From Streptomyces sp. H27-H5 (lineage in GTDB: Bacteria > Actinomycetota > Actinomycetes > Streptomycetales > Streptomycetaceae), in the NCBI RefSeq assembly GCF_026627505.1, contig NZ_JAPNLK010000061.1:1-51180 (forward strand): a stretch of 51,180 nt of DNA, given 5' to 3'. This document shows, in pieces, positions 40,420 through 48,884 of the stretch. The notes beneath the pieces are model-generated. The model worked only from the letters and a program-made list of their open reading frames with translations. It was not told where the DNA came from and did no database searches. The position numbers were made by a program, and so were the translations under genes. Within the stretch, counting starts at the first letter, position 1. Each line of letters starts with the position of its first letter.

Positions 40420-41360
40420 TCCCCCAGTGGTCCGCCGCGCGGATGACCGCACTGCTCACACCCGCCGCGGCGGCGGACGCCCTGGCCGACGCGCTGCGGG
40501 CCGGGCTCGACCCCGAGACCTGCCCGCACCGCACCGCCCTGCCCGTGCCCGGCGGGGAACTGCTGCTGATGCCGGCCGCGTTCGGGGGGTACGCCGGCGT
40601 GAAGATCGCCGGGGTGGCGCCCGGGAACCCCGCGCGGGGCCTGCCCCGGATCACCGGCTCGTACCTGCTCCTCGACGGGCCCACACTGCGCCCGCTCGCC
40701 CTCTTCGACGGGGCCGCCCTGACCGCACTGCGCACCCCGGCGGTGTCGGCGCTCGCGCTGCGGTACCTCGCCCCGGGGGACCGGCCGGCGCGCATGGTCC
40801 TCTTCGGGTGGGGTCCGCAGGCGTACGGACACCTCGAAGCCGTCCTCGCCGAGCGCGAAGTGGCGGACGTCGTGGTGGTGGCCCGGGATCCGGCCGGCGC
40901 CGCGAGACTGGCCGCGCACGCCCGCGCCCTCGGGGCCGCGGCCCGGACGGGCACGGCGTCGGCGGTGGCGGAGGCCGACCTGATCGTCTGCTGCACCACG
41001 GCCCGCGCGCCCCTCTTCGACGGCCGGCTCGTCGCCCCGGGCGCCACCGTCGTCGCCGTGGGCTCCCACGAGCCGGACGCCCGGGAGACCGACAGCGCCC
41101 TCGTGCGGCGCGCGGTCGTGTACGTGGAGGCGCGGGCGGCGGCCCTGCGCGAGGCGGGTGACCTGCTGATCCCGGAGGCGGAAGGCCTCCTCGGGCCCGG
41201 GCACGTCGCGGGCACCCTGGCCGACCTGGTCGCGGGACGCGTCCCGCCGCCGGGGCGGGCGGATTCCCCGCGACTCTTCAAGAGCGTGGGCATGGCCTGG
41301 GAGGATCTTGCCGTGGCGGCCGCCCTGTTCCGGGCCGCCGGGGGGAGCGGCGCAACGTGA
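40416..41360 (+). CDS. Ornithine cyclodeaminase/mu-crystallin family, possible 1-pyrroline-2-carboxylate reductase
   Basis: 314 residues from a GTG overlapping the racemase stop. The NAD(P) site is FGWGPQAYGHLEA. The C-terminal signature is RLFKSVGMAWEDLAVA. In hydroxyproline operons this family reduces 1-pyrroline-2-carboxylate to L-proline, following dehydration of trans-3-hydroxyproline. Here it ends the catabolic operon, and its stop codon lies inside the next operator (41357-41368). True ornithine cyclodeaminase is the alternative, but that would not fit the neighbours. Confidence 0.83.
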   Translation: MIPQWSAARMTALLTPAAAADALADALRAGLDPETCPHRTALPVPGGELLLMPAAFGGYAGVKIAGVAPGNPARGLPRITGSYLLLDGPTLRPLALFDGAALTALRTPAVSALALRYLAPGDRPARMVLFGWGPQAYGHLEAVLAEREVADVVVVARDPAGAARLAAHARALGAAARTGTASAVAEADLIVCCTTARAPLFDGRLVAPGATVVAVGSHEPDARETDSALVRRAVVYVEARAAALREAGDLLIPEAEGLLGPGHVAGTLADLVAGRVPPPGRADSPRLFKSVGMAWEDLAVAAALFRAAGGSGAT

Positions 41361-41368
41361 CATTGTAC
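41357..41368. promoter_or_regulatory. Operator before the GntR regulator gene
   Basis: GTGACATTGTAC (reverse complement GTACAATGTCAC) has two mismatches to the palindrome GTGANATNTCAC. It overlaps the stop codon of the preceding gene and is about 47 bases before the regulator's start, which suggests autoregulation. It is the weakest of the six sites. Confidence 0.5.
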
Positions 41369-41414
41369 GCTGGCCTCTGCTCGCCGCTGGTGTAGTGGTC
41401 TCGGAGGAAACGCA

Positions 41415-42125
41415 ATGGGTGACCTGAAGCAGCACAGTCTCATCAAGGCCCAGGAACGACTCCGGGACCAGGTCGGCCATGCCCTGCGAGCCGCACTGAT
41501 CGCGGGCGAACTGCGCCCCGGCAGCGTGTACTCCGCCCCCGGCCTCGCCGCCGAGCTGGGCGTCTCGGCCACCCCGGTGCGCGAGGCCATGCTCGACCTG
41601 GCCCGCGAGGGACTGGTGGAACCCGTCCGCAACAAGGGCTTCCGCATCACCGAGGTCAGCGAACGCGACCTGGACCAGTACACCGAACTGCGCACCATGA
41701 TCGAGGTGCCGACCATCGGCCGGATCACGGAGATCGCCACCGCCGAGCAACTGGAGGCGCTGCGCCCCGTCGCGTTGGAGATCGTCACCAGCGCCCGGGA
41801 GCACAACCTCATCGGCTACCTGGAAGCGGACCGCCGCTTCCACCTGGGCCTGCTGGCCCTCGCCGGCAACGACCGGCTCGTCGAGACGGTCGGCGACCTG
41901 CGCAAGCGCTCCCGCCTCTACGGCCTGACCGGCCTGGACGAGGCCGGGAAGCTGGTCTCCTCCGCCGAGGAGCACATCGAACTGCTCGACCTCATGATCA
42001 GCGGTGACGCCGAGGCCGCCCAGGCGTGCATGGTCCGCCACCTCGGCCACGTGCGTTCCCTCTGGGCGCAGGGCCGCGACGAGCCGGTGGGACGCACGCC
42101 GGGCCGGCTCGGCTCCGGCGTCTGA
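41415..42125 (+). CDS. GntR-family (FCD domain) transcriptional regulator of the collagen/hydroxyproline genes
   Basis: 236 residues with tcggaggaa 7 bases before the ATG. The N-terminal winged helix (LRAALIAGELRPGSVYSAPGLAAELGVSATPVREAMLDLAREGLVEP) is followed by a helical FCD effector domain with the metal/ligand residues in EADRRFHLGLLALAGND and SAEEHIELLDLMISGD. It belongs to the FadR/VanR-like branch. It is the only regulator within the cluster, so it is the natural candidate to bind the six GTGANATNTCAC sites and respond to hydroxyproline or a pathway intermediate. That link is inferred. Confidence 0.9.
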   Translation: MGDLKQHSLIKAQERLRDQVGHALRAALIAGELRPGSVYSAPGLAAELGVSATPVREAMLDLAREGLVEPVRNKGFRITEVSERDLDQYTELRTMIEVPTIGRITEIATAEQLEALRPVALEIVTSAREHNLIGYLEADRRFHLGLLALAGNDRLVETVGDLRKRSRLYGLTGLDEAGKLVSSAEEHIELLDLMISGDAEAAQACMVRHLGHVRSLWAQGRDEPVGRTPGRLGSGV

Positions 42126-42139
42126 CACCGCCCCGCACG

Positions 42140-42174
42140 CACACGGGGCCGCTCCGTGTCGCCCGGCCCGTGTG
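42140..42174 (+). terminator. Possible terminator of the regulator gene
   Basis: Inverted repeat cacacggg / cccgtgtg, extendable with one bulge, loop about 19 bases, 14 bases after the regulator stop and facing the convergent minus-strand gene pair. Confidence 0.45.
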
Positions 42175-42242
42175 GCCCGGCGTCGCGTGGTCCGGCCGCG
42201 TCCGGTCGACCCCGCGCGGTCCGGTGCTCCCGGCCCCCGGGA

Positions 42243-42500
42243 TCAGGGGCGGGAGCCGCCGCCGGTGACGCGGCTCCACAGGGAACGGGTGGCGCCGAAG
42301 CCGCTCTCGTGCGCCCAGACGTGGGTGCAGCCCGGGCACTGGAGGTGGAGCAGGCTCCCGTTGTTGGAGAGCAGGTAGCGCCAGTGGGCGGAACACGTCC
42401 GCCGCTCCCCGCACGGCACGCAGTCGCGGTCGTCCGCGCAGCTCGGGCAGGGCACCCAGGCGCGGCGCCCGGGATCCGCCTGCGGGTCAAGCGGCAGCAC
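42243..42500 (-). CDS. Small cysteine-rich (zinc-ribbon-like) protein
   Basis: About 85 residues from a GTG at 42500, which overlaps the end of the preceding minus-strand gene. It has paired cysteines CPSC, CVPC, then CSAHW and CPGCTHVW, consistent with one or two zinc knuckles, and the segment HWRYLLSNNGSLLHLQCPGC. Small conserved proteins of this type occur in streptomycetes; the role is unknown. Start choice is inferred from coding character and from the overlap. Confidence 0.55.
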   Translation of the reverse strand: MLPLDPQADPGRRAWVPCPSCADDRDCVPCGERRTCSAHWRYLLSNNGSLLHLQCPGCTHVWAHESGFGATRSLWSRVTGGGSRP

Positions 42501-42759
42501 GGCCGCCCCCGCGCGGGGAGAGCACGCCGGCCGCGACGAGCCGGTCGTGCACGCGCTGCTGCTCCTCGTCGAGGCCGGAGTACAGCAGGTCGTACGCCGC
42601 TTCTTCGCCGCGGAGCACCTCGACGGGATCCCAGTCGTCGCCGAGGGCGTCCAGGACGTGCGCCCGGCGGAGCACCTCGTGCGCGGTGAGGTCGACGTCG
42701 AACCCGACGAGCGCCGGGTCGGTCGGGCCGGTGGAGGGGGTGGGGTCATGTGGGGGCAT
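42487..42759 (-). CDS. DUF6400-like small conserved protein
   Basis: 90 residues from the ATG at 42759, with ggaaggg and ttacc sequences upstream. The body FDVDLTAHEVLRRAHVLDALGDDWDPVEVLRGEEAAYDLLYSGLDEEQQRVHDRLVAAGVL is compact, acidic and helical and matches my memory of the DUF6400 family of streptomycetes. It overlaps the zinc-ribbon-like gene by 14 bases, so the pair is co-translated. Neither has an evident link to collagen use, although both lie between the regulator and the importer. Confidence 0.7.
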   Translation of the reverse strand: MPPHDPTPSTGPTDPALVGFDVDLTAHEVLRRAHVLDALGDDWDPVEVLRGEEAAYDLLYSGLDEEQQRVHDRLVAAGVLSPRGGGRAAA

Positions 42760-42891
42760 ACGGTCGAACTTAGGTAACCCTTCCTTCTCGCGGCAAGAGG
42801 GGGTGGGGCATGTCACAGCGGGTCGGCGGCCCCCTCGGCGGTCTGTCGTCGACGCCTTTTGAACACGGCTGGGTAACGGCGTGACGGAACC

Positions 42892-42923
42892 CTTGTCAGT
42901 GCAATTTCACATTACTATGTTAC
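42892..42923 (+). promoter_or_regulatory. Peptide-importer promoter with regulon operator (copy 2 of the 32-bp exact repeat)
   Basis: Identical over 32 bases to the collagenase promoter at 31795-31826: TTGTCA (42893-42898), operator GTGCAATTTCAC (42899-42910), TATGTT (42916-42921). The transcript would start near 42929, leaving a short leader before the ATG at 42961. Confidence 0.8.
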
Positions 42924-42960
42924 CGGTCACATCGTAGAGCGCCCCTCACTGGAGTGACCC

Positions 42961-44706
42961 ATGACCCAGCGCACCCAACTCGCCCTCGCCACCGCTCTGG
43001 TGGCGGCACTCGCCGTCGGCGCCTCGGGTTGCTCCGACGCCGGCGGCAAGGGATCCGCCGGCGGCCCCGCCGCCAACCCCGCCGCCGCCAACGAGGGCAA
43101 GACGCTCGGCGGCACCCCGACCAAGGGCGGCACCCTGACCGTCCTGTCCAACCAGGACTTCTCCCACCTCGACCCGGCCCGCAACTGGACGATGCCGACC
43201 ATGGACTTCGGCACCCGCCTGCTCTACCGCACGCTCGTCACCTTCAAGGCCGAACCCGGCAAGGCCGGCAGCGAGTTGGTCCCCGACCTCGCGACCGACC
43301 TCGGCACCCCGTCCGACGGCGGCAGAACCTGGACCTTCACCCTCAAGGAAGGCGTCAAGTACGAGGACGGAACCCCCGTCCGGGCCCAGGACGTCAAGTA
43401 CAACGTCGAGCGCTCCTTCGCCCCCGACCTGACCGGCGGACCCGACTACGCCGCCCAGTACCTGGCCGGCGGCGAGAGCTACAAAGGCCCGCTCCAGGGG
43501 CAGCACCTCGACTCGATCAAGACGCCCGACGACCGCACGATCGTCTTCCGACTCAAGCGCCCGGTCGCCGACTTCTCCGCCACCGCCACCCTGCCGACCT
43601 TCGCGCCGGTCCCGCAGTCCAAGGAGGCGGGCACCCGCTACGACGCCCGCCCCTTCTCCTCCGGCCCCTACAAGATCGAGTCGTACGACCGGGACAAGAA
43701 GCTGGTCCTGGTCCGCAACGAGCACTGGGACGCCCGCACCGACACCGTCCGCAAGGCCTACCCCGACCGCTTCGTCGTCGTCATGGGCCTCAAGGGCGGC
43801 CAGATCGACGACCGCATCATCGCCGGGGAGGGGGCGGACGCCTCCGCCGTCCAGTACTCCGACATGCGGCCCGAGAGCGCGCCCAAGGTCCTGCCCAAGG
43901 CGGACGTCAAGGCCCGACTGCTCGCCGAGTCCCAGGGCTGTACGGAGATGCTCCACCTCAACAACTCCCGCGCCCCCTTCGACGACCCCCGGGTCCGCGA
44001 GGCCATGCAGTACGCGGTCGACAAGGAAGCGGTGGTCACGGCCGGAGGCGGCCCCGCCCTCAACGAGGTGGCCACCGCGTACCTGCCCCCGGCCCTCTCC
44101 GGCGGCCGGCAGGCCGACACCCTCAAGATCCCGCCCGCCGGCGACCCGGCCAAGGCCAAGGAACTCCTCAAGGCCGCGGGCAAGGAGAAGCTGAAGGTGT
44201 CCTTCGCCGTCTCCACCGGCGACAAGGGCAAGGCCGAGGCCATCCAACAGGGCCTGTCCCGGGCGGGCGTCGAGGTCGTCATCGACACGATCGACCCGGG
44301 CGCGTACTACGACGTCATCGGCGACCTCTCCACCACGCCCGACATGACCCTCGCGGGCTGGTGCCCCGACTACCCCTCCGGTTCCACCTGGATCCCCTTC
44401 GTCTTCGACGGGCGCACCGTCAAGGAGAAGGGCAACCAGGGCAACTACAGCCAGTTCCGCGACGAGGCGACGACGAAGCGGATCGACGAGATCAACGCCA
44501 TGGCCGACGCCGGGCAGGCCGAACGGGCCTGGATCGCACTCGACGCGGAGATCATGAAGAAGTCCCCCTCCGTCCCGGTCCTGCTGGAACGCAAGCCCCT
44601 GCTCATCGGCACCAACATCGCGGGCGCCTTCGGCCACCCGGTGTGGACCGGCACCGTCGACTACGCCGCGATCGGCCTCAAGGACCCGTCGAAGAGTCGG
44701 GGTTGA
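42961..44706 (+). CDS. Peptide ABC transporter substrate-binding lipoprotein (SBP_bac_5)
   Basis: 581 residues, usual for DppA/OppA. The signal peptide ends at a lipobox with Cys24 (GASGCSD). The mature N-terminus has the typical GGTLTVLSNQDFSHLDPA, then LKEGVKYEDGTPVRAQDVKYNVERSF and FSSGPYKIESYDRDKKLVLVRNEHW. It binds di- or oligopeptides at the cell surface. Because its promoter is identical to that of the collagenase, its ligands are probably collagen peptides rich in Pro/Hyp. ggagtgaccc precedes the ATG. It is the first gene of a five-gene transporter operon. Confidence 0.92.
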   Translation: MTQRTQLALATALVAALAVGASGCSDAGGKGSAGGPAANPAAANEGKTLGGTPTKGGTLTVLSNQDFSHLDPARNWTMPTMDFGTRLLYRTLVTFKAEPGKAGSELVPDLATDLGTPSDGGRTWTFTLKEGVKYEDGTPVRAQDVKYNVERSFAPDLTGGPDYAAQYLAGGESYKGPLQGQHLDSIKTPDDRTIVFRLKRPVADFSATATLPTFAPVPQSKEAGTRYDARPFSSGPYKIESYDRDKKLVLVRNEHWDARTDTVRKAYPDRFVVVMGLKGGQIDDRIIAGEGADASAVQYSDMRPESAPKVLPKADVKARLLAESQGCTEMLHLNNSRAPFDDPRVREAMQYAVDKEAVVTAGGGPALNEVATAYLPPALSGGRQADTLKIPPAGDPAKAKELLKAAGKEKLKVSFAVSTGDKGKAEAIQQGLSRAGVEVVIDTIDPGAYYDVIGDLSTTPDMTLAGWCPDYPSGSTWIPFVFDGRTVKEKGNQGNYSQFRDEATTKRIDEINAMADAGQAERAWIALDAEIMKKSPSVPVLLERKPLLIGTNIAGAFGHPVWTGTVDYAAIGLKDPSKSRG

Positions 44707-44738
44707 GGCCCGACGGACACCCGGAAGCCCGTCGAGCC

Positions 44739-45758
44739 ATGACCGACAACCGAGCCACCGCATCCCAACCCGCCGCCTCCCGGCCCACCGACCCCGGCCC
44801 CGCCGCGTCCCGACCCGCCGCGGCCGCGGCAACCGCGGCGCAGGCCAGGACCGTTCCCCCGGGCAGCAGCCCCTGGCAGCTCGCCCGCCGCGAACTCCGT
44901 CGTCGTCCCACCGTCCGCGTCAGCCTCTGCGTCGTCCTCCTCTTCGTCCTGATGGCCCTCGGCGCCCCCTGGCTGGGCGCGCTCGGCGGCTGGTCCCCGA
45001 ACGAGTTCGACAAGTCCGCCATCGACCCCTACCTCGCGGGCCAGCCCCTCGGCTCCTTCGGCGGGATCGGCTCCGCACACTGGCTGGGCGTCGAACCCGT
45101 CACCGGCCGCGACCTGTTCGCCCGCGTCGTGGCCGGCGCCCAGGTCTCCCTCCTGATCGCCTTCGCCGCCACCGCCATCGTGGTGGCCGTCGGCACGGCC
45201 GCCGGGATCGCCGCCGGCTACTTCGGCGGCCGCGTCGACGCGGTGCTCTCCCGCCTGATGGACCTCACCATGTCCTTCCCGTCCCTGATCTTCATGATCG
45301 CGATGCTCTCGGTGGCCAAGGACGTCAACCGGATCGTGCTCATGACCGCCGTCATCGGCCTCTTCGGCTGGCCCGGCGTCGCCCGCGTGGTCCGGGGCCA
45401 GACCCTCTCCCTCAAGCACCGCGAGTACGTGGACGCCGCCCGCGTCGCCGGCGCCGGCTCCTGGCGCATCCTGACCCGCGACGTCCTCCCGGGCGTCGCC
45501 GGGCCGGTCATCGCCTACACCACCCTGCTGATCCCCGGAATGATCAGCACCGAGGCCGCCCTGAGCTACCTCGGCGTCGGGGTTCGCCCGCCCACCCCGT
45601 CCTGGGGCCAGATGATCGCCGAGTCCGTGGCCTACTACGAGACCGACCCCGTGTACTTCGTCATCCCGAGCGTCTTCCTCTTCCTCGCGGTCCTCGCCTT
45701 CACCCTGCTCGGCGACGCCCTGCGCGACATCCTCGACCCGAGGGGCGGACGGACGTGA
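44739..45758 (+). CDS. Peptide ABC transporter permease, DppC type
   Basis: 339 residues. A disordered Ala/Pro/Ser-rich tail of about 45 residues precedes six predicted membrane segments. The first carries VSLCVVLLFVLMALGAPWLG and the OppC-N region; the EAA loop is EYVDAARVAGAGSWRILTRDVLPG. It pairs with the DppB-type permease whose GTG overlaps its stop. The gene order, substrate-binding protein then C-type then B-type permease, is the reverse of the more common B then C. Confidence 0.88.
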   Translation: MTDNRATASQPAASRPTDPGPAASRPAAAAATAAQARTVPPGSSPWQLARRELRRRPTVRVSLCVVLLFVLMALGAPWLGALGGWSPNEFDKSAIDPYLAGQPLGSFGGIGSAHWLGVEPVTGRDLFARVVAGAQVSLLIAFAATAIVVAVGTAAGIAAGYFGGRVDAVLSRLMDLTMSFPSLIFMIAMLSVAKDVNRIVLMTAVIGLFGWPGVARVVRGQTLSLKHREYVDAARVAGAGSWRILTRDVLPGVAGPVIAYTTLLIPGMISTEAALSYLGVGVRPPTPSWGQMIAESVAYYETDPVYFVIPSVFLFLAVLAFTLLGDALRDILDPRGGRT

Positions 45759-46741
45759 TTCTCTACCTGGCCCGCCGGCTGCTCGCCCTCGCGGGCGTGC
45801 TCCTCGCCATCGCCGCCGTCACCTTCGTCATCTTTCAGGTCCTGCCCTCCGACCCGGCCGCCGCGGCCTGCGGCAAGACCTGCGGCCCCGAACGACTCGC
45901 CGACGTGCGCGAGTACCTCGGCCTCGACCAGCCCGTCTGGAGTCGCTTCGTCCACTTCCTCACCGGCATCTTCACCGGCCGCACCCTCGGCACCGGCCAG
46001 TACGCCGTCCGCTGCGACTTCCCCTGCCTGGGCTACTCGTACGAGAACTCCCTGCCCGTCTGGGACCTGCTGATGGACCGGCTCCCCGTCTCCGCCTCCC
46101 TCGCCGTCGGCGCGGCCGTCCTGTGGCTGGTCCTCGGTCTCGGCGCCGGGGTCACCGCCGCCCTGCGCAAGGACACCGCCACCGACAGGACGCTCATGGT
46201 CGGCGCCGTCGCCGCCGCCTCGCTGCCCGTCTACTTCACCTCGGTGATGCTGATCTTCGGGGTCATCCGCGTCGCCGGACTGCTGCCCTACCCGACCTAC
46301 CGGGCCCTCGCCGACGACCCGCTCGGCTGGGCCTCCAACCTGCTCCTGCCCTGGACCGCGCTCGCCCTGCTCTACGCCGCCATGTACGCCCGCCAGAGCC
46401 GGGGCTCGATGATCGAGGCGATGGCCGAACCGTACATCCGCACCGCCCGCGCCAAGGGGATGCCCGAACGCACCGTCGTGGTCAAACACGGGCTGCGCTC
46501 CGGGATGACCCCCATCCTCACCATCTTCGGCATGGACCTCGGCGGACTCCTCGCCGGCGCCGTCATCACCGAGTCCATCTTCGGACTCCCCGGCGTCGGG
46601 CGGCTGTTCTACGGGGCACTCGTCAGCTCCGACCAGCCCGTGGTCCTCGGCGTCACCCTGCTCGCCGCCTTCTTCATCGTCCTCGCCAATCTGGCCGTGG
46701 ACCTCCTGTACGCCGTCGTCGACCCGAGGGTGAGGTACTGA
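45755..46741 (+). CDS. Peptide ABC transporter permease, DppB type
   Basis: 328 residues from a GTG overlapping the previous stop. It begins with MILYLARRLLALAGVLLAIAAVTFVIFQVLPSDPA, the standard DppB opening. Six membrane segments follow, with an EAA-type loop YIRTARAKGMPERTVVVKHGLR. Between segments 1 and 2 it has an extra cysteine-containing loop (CGKTCGPERL, and later RCDFPCLGYSYENS). It forms the channel with the DppC-type partner. Its stop overlaps the ATG of the first ATPase gene by one base. Confidence 0.9.
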   Translation: MILYLARRLLALAGVLLAIAAVTFVIFQVLPSDPAAAACGKTCGPERLADVREYLGLDQPVWSRFVHFLTGIFTGRTLGTGQYAVRCDFPCLGYSYENSLPVWDLLMDRLPVSASLAVGAAVLWLVLGLGAGVTAALRKDTATDRTLMVGAVAAASLPVYFTSVMLIFGVIRVAGLLPYPTYRALADDPLGWASNLLLPWTALALLYAAMYARQSRGSMIEAMAEPYIRTARAKGMPERTVVVKHGLRSGMTPILTIFGMDLGGLLAGAVITESIFGLPGVGRLFYGALVSSDQPVVLGVTLLAAFFIVLANLAVDLLYAVVDPRVRY

Positions 46742-47739
46742 TGGACGCCCCCGCACCGCCACCACTGCTCGAAGTCCGCGACCTGCGCGTCACGTTCACC
46801 ACCCCGCGCGGGGTCGTACGGGCCGTCGACTCGCTCGGCTTCACCGTCGAGGCCGGCCGCACCCTCGGCATCGTCGGGGAGTCAGGCTCGGGCAAGTCCG
46901 TCACCTCGCTCGCCGTCATGGGCCTGCACCGCGGCGCCGAGGTCGGCGGCTCCGTCGCCCTCGACGGGGAGGAACTCACCGGGATGTCCGAGAAGCGGCT
47001 CTCGCGGATCCGCGGCCGCCGGATGGCCATGATCTTCCAGGATCCGCTGAGCAGCCTGCACCCGTACTACACCGTCGGTGAGCAGATCGCCGAGCACGTC
47101 CGCGTGCACCTGCGGTCCGGGCGGGCCGCCGCCCGCAAACGGGCGGTCGACATGCTCGGCGAGGTCGGCATCCCCGAACCGGCCCGACGGGCGGGGGAGT
47201 ACCCGCACCAGTTCTCCGGGGGCATGCGCCAGCGCGCCATGATCGCGATGGCCCTGGCCTGCGAACCGGACCTGCTGATCGCCGACGAGCCGACGACCGC
47301 GCTCGACGTCACGGTGCAGGCCCAGATCCTGGAGCTGATCGCCCGGCTCCAGCAGGACCGGGGCCTCGGCGTCGTGATGATCACCCACGACCTGGGGGTG
47401 GTGGCCCGCGTCGCCCACGAGGTGCTCGTCATGTACGGCGGCCGGGTCGCCGAACGGGCAGGAGTGGACGCGCTGTTCGCCGACCCCGCCCACCCCTACA
47501 CGCGCGGGCTGCTGGACTCGCTGCCCCGGCTCGACGACCCGGACGACGCTCCGCTGCGGGCCATCGCCGGCTCCCCGCCCTCGCCGGGGACCCCGACGCC
47601 GGGCTGTGCCTTCGCCCCGCGCTGCCCGATGGCCACCGCGCTGTGCACGGACGAACGACCGGAACTCGTGCCCCACGCCCTCGGGCGGACGGTCGCCTGC
47701 CACCACGCCGGGACCCGGTACACGAAGGAGGTGGCCTGA
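46741..47739 (+). CDS. Peptide ABC transporter ATPase, DppD type
   Basis: 332 residues. It has Walker A GESGSGKS, Q-loop FQDPLSSLHPYYTV, signature FSGGMRQRAMIAMAL and Walker B LLIADEPTTALDVTVQAQ. The C-terminal oligo_HPY region GCAFAPRCPMATALC contains the cysteines typical of peptide importers. It drives uptake together with the second ATPase; TGATG overlaps link both genes. Confidence 0.93.
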   Translation: MDAPAPPPLLEVRDLRVTFTTPRGVVRAVDSLGFTVEAGRTLGIVGESGSGKSVTSLAVMGLHRGAEVGGSVALDGEELTGMSEKRLSRIRGRRMAMIFQDPLSSLHPYYTVGEQIAEHVRVHLRSGRAAARKRAVDMLGEVGIPEPARRAGEYPHQFSGGMRQRAMIAMALACEPDLLIADEPTTALDVTVQAQILELIARLQQDRGLGVVMITHDLGVVARVAHEVLVMYGGRVAERAGVDALFADPAHPYTRGLLDSLPRLDDPDDAPLRAIAGSPPSPGTPTPGCAFAPRCPMATALCTDERPELVPHALGRTVACHHAGTRYTKEVA

Positions 47740-48749
47740 TGGCCACGCCCACCACCGCGCCCACCCCGGCGGACACCGCCGCGGACACCCTGTTGTCCGT
47801 ACGCGACCTGACCATGACCTTCCCCGGCAGGCGGTCGGTGACCGGGCGCCGGGGGGCGCCCGTGCGCGCCGTCGACGGGGTCTCCTTCGACCTGGCGGCG
47901 GGCGAGACCCTCGGGCTGGTCGGGGAGTCGGGCTGCGGGAAGTCCACCACCGGCCGGATGCTCGTACGGCTGCTGGAGCCCACCTCCGGCAGTGTCACCT
48001 TCGACGGCCGGGACATCAGCCGGCTCTCCCAGGGCGCGCTGCGTCCCCTGCGGCGCAACCTCCAGATGGTGTTCCAGGATCCGCACTCCTCCCTCAATCC
48101 CCGCCAGACGGTGGCCCGGATCATCTCCGACCCGCTGCTCGTGCAGGGCTGGTCGGCGGCCGACGCCCGGCGCAGGGCGGTCGAGCTGATGGAACTCGTC
48201 GGCCTCGTCCCCGAACACGTCGACCGCTACCCGCACGAGTTCTCCGGCGGGCAGGCCCAACGCGTCGGAATCGCCCGCTCGTTGGCCACCGGCCCCCGGT
48301 TGGTCATCGCGGACGAGCCCGTCTCCGCCCTGGACGTCTCCGTACAGGCGCAGATCGTCAACCTGTTGGAGCGGCTGCGCGCGGAGCTGGGCCTGGCGTA
48401 CGTGTTCATCGCGCACGACCTCTCCGTCGTCAAGCGGATCAGCGACCGGGTCGCCGTCATGTACCTGGGCCGGATCGTCGAGATCGGCGACAAGCGCGCC
48501 CTGTACGAGAACCCCCAACACCCCTACACCCGGGCCCTGCTGTCCGCAGTGCCGCTGCCGGACCCGGCCGCCGAGCGGCGGCGCGAGCGGATCGTGCTGC
48601 TCGGCGACCCGCCGAGCCCGGCCGCCCCGCCGCCCGGCTGCGCCTTCCACCCGAGGTGTCCGAAGGCGCGGGAGATCTGCCGGGCGGAGAGGCCCGTGCT
48701 CCGGTCCGCCGCCTCGCGCGAGGTGGCCTGTCACTTCCCGGGTGACTGA
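47739..48749 (+). CDS. Peptide ABC transporter ATPase, DppF type
   Basis: 336 residues. It has Walker A GESGCGKST, Q-loop FQDPHSSLNPRQTV, signature FSGGQAQRVGIARSL and Walker B LVIADEPVSALDVSVQAQ. The C-terminal oligo_HPY segment GCAFHPRCPKAREIC is cysteine-containing. It is the last gene of the importer operon, which ends at the hairpin 48773-48815. The second half of the ATPase pair gives a complete heterodimeric engine, so the importer is complete in the window. Confidence 0.93.
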   Translation: MATPTTAPTPADTAADTLLSVRDLTMTFPGRRSVTGRRGAPVRAVDGVSFDLAAGETLGLVGESGCGKSTTGRMLVRLLEPTSGSVTFDGRDISRLSQGALRPLRRNLQMVFQDPHSSLNPRQTVARIISDPLLVQGWSAADARRRAVELMELVGLVPEHVDRYPHEFSGGQAQRVGIARSLATGPRLVIADEPVSALDVSVQAQIVNLLERLRAELGLAYVFIAHDLSVVKRISDRVAVMYLGRIVEIGDKRALYENPQHPYTRALLSAVPLPDPAAERRRERIVLLGDPPSPAAPPPGCAFHPRCPKAREICRAERPVLRSAASREVACHFPGD

Positions 48750-48772
48750 CGGGGATCCCAGGGAAGGGAGAA

Positions 48773-48815
48773 CGAAGGGCCCCGGAGCCGACACGATCGG
48801 CTCCGGGGCCCTTCG
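48773..48815. terminator. Strong bidirectional terminator
   Basis: Perfect 19-base inverted repeat (cgaagggccccggagccga / its complement) with a 5-base loop, between the convergent importer operon and the S9 peptidase gene. It is the strongest hairpin in the window. Confidence 0.85.
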
Positions 48816-48884
48816 CCCCTGTCGTCCACGCTTCGCCTGCCTGGCCCGAGGACCGTCACGGCCGCGCCGGCGCCGGCCCGGTCG

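Noticed and set aside
42809..42816. Possible seventh regulon operator (CATGTCAC) upstream of the DUF6400-like gene
   Set aside because: Only half of the palindrome matches. The other half is GC-rich and unlike the consensus.
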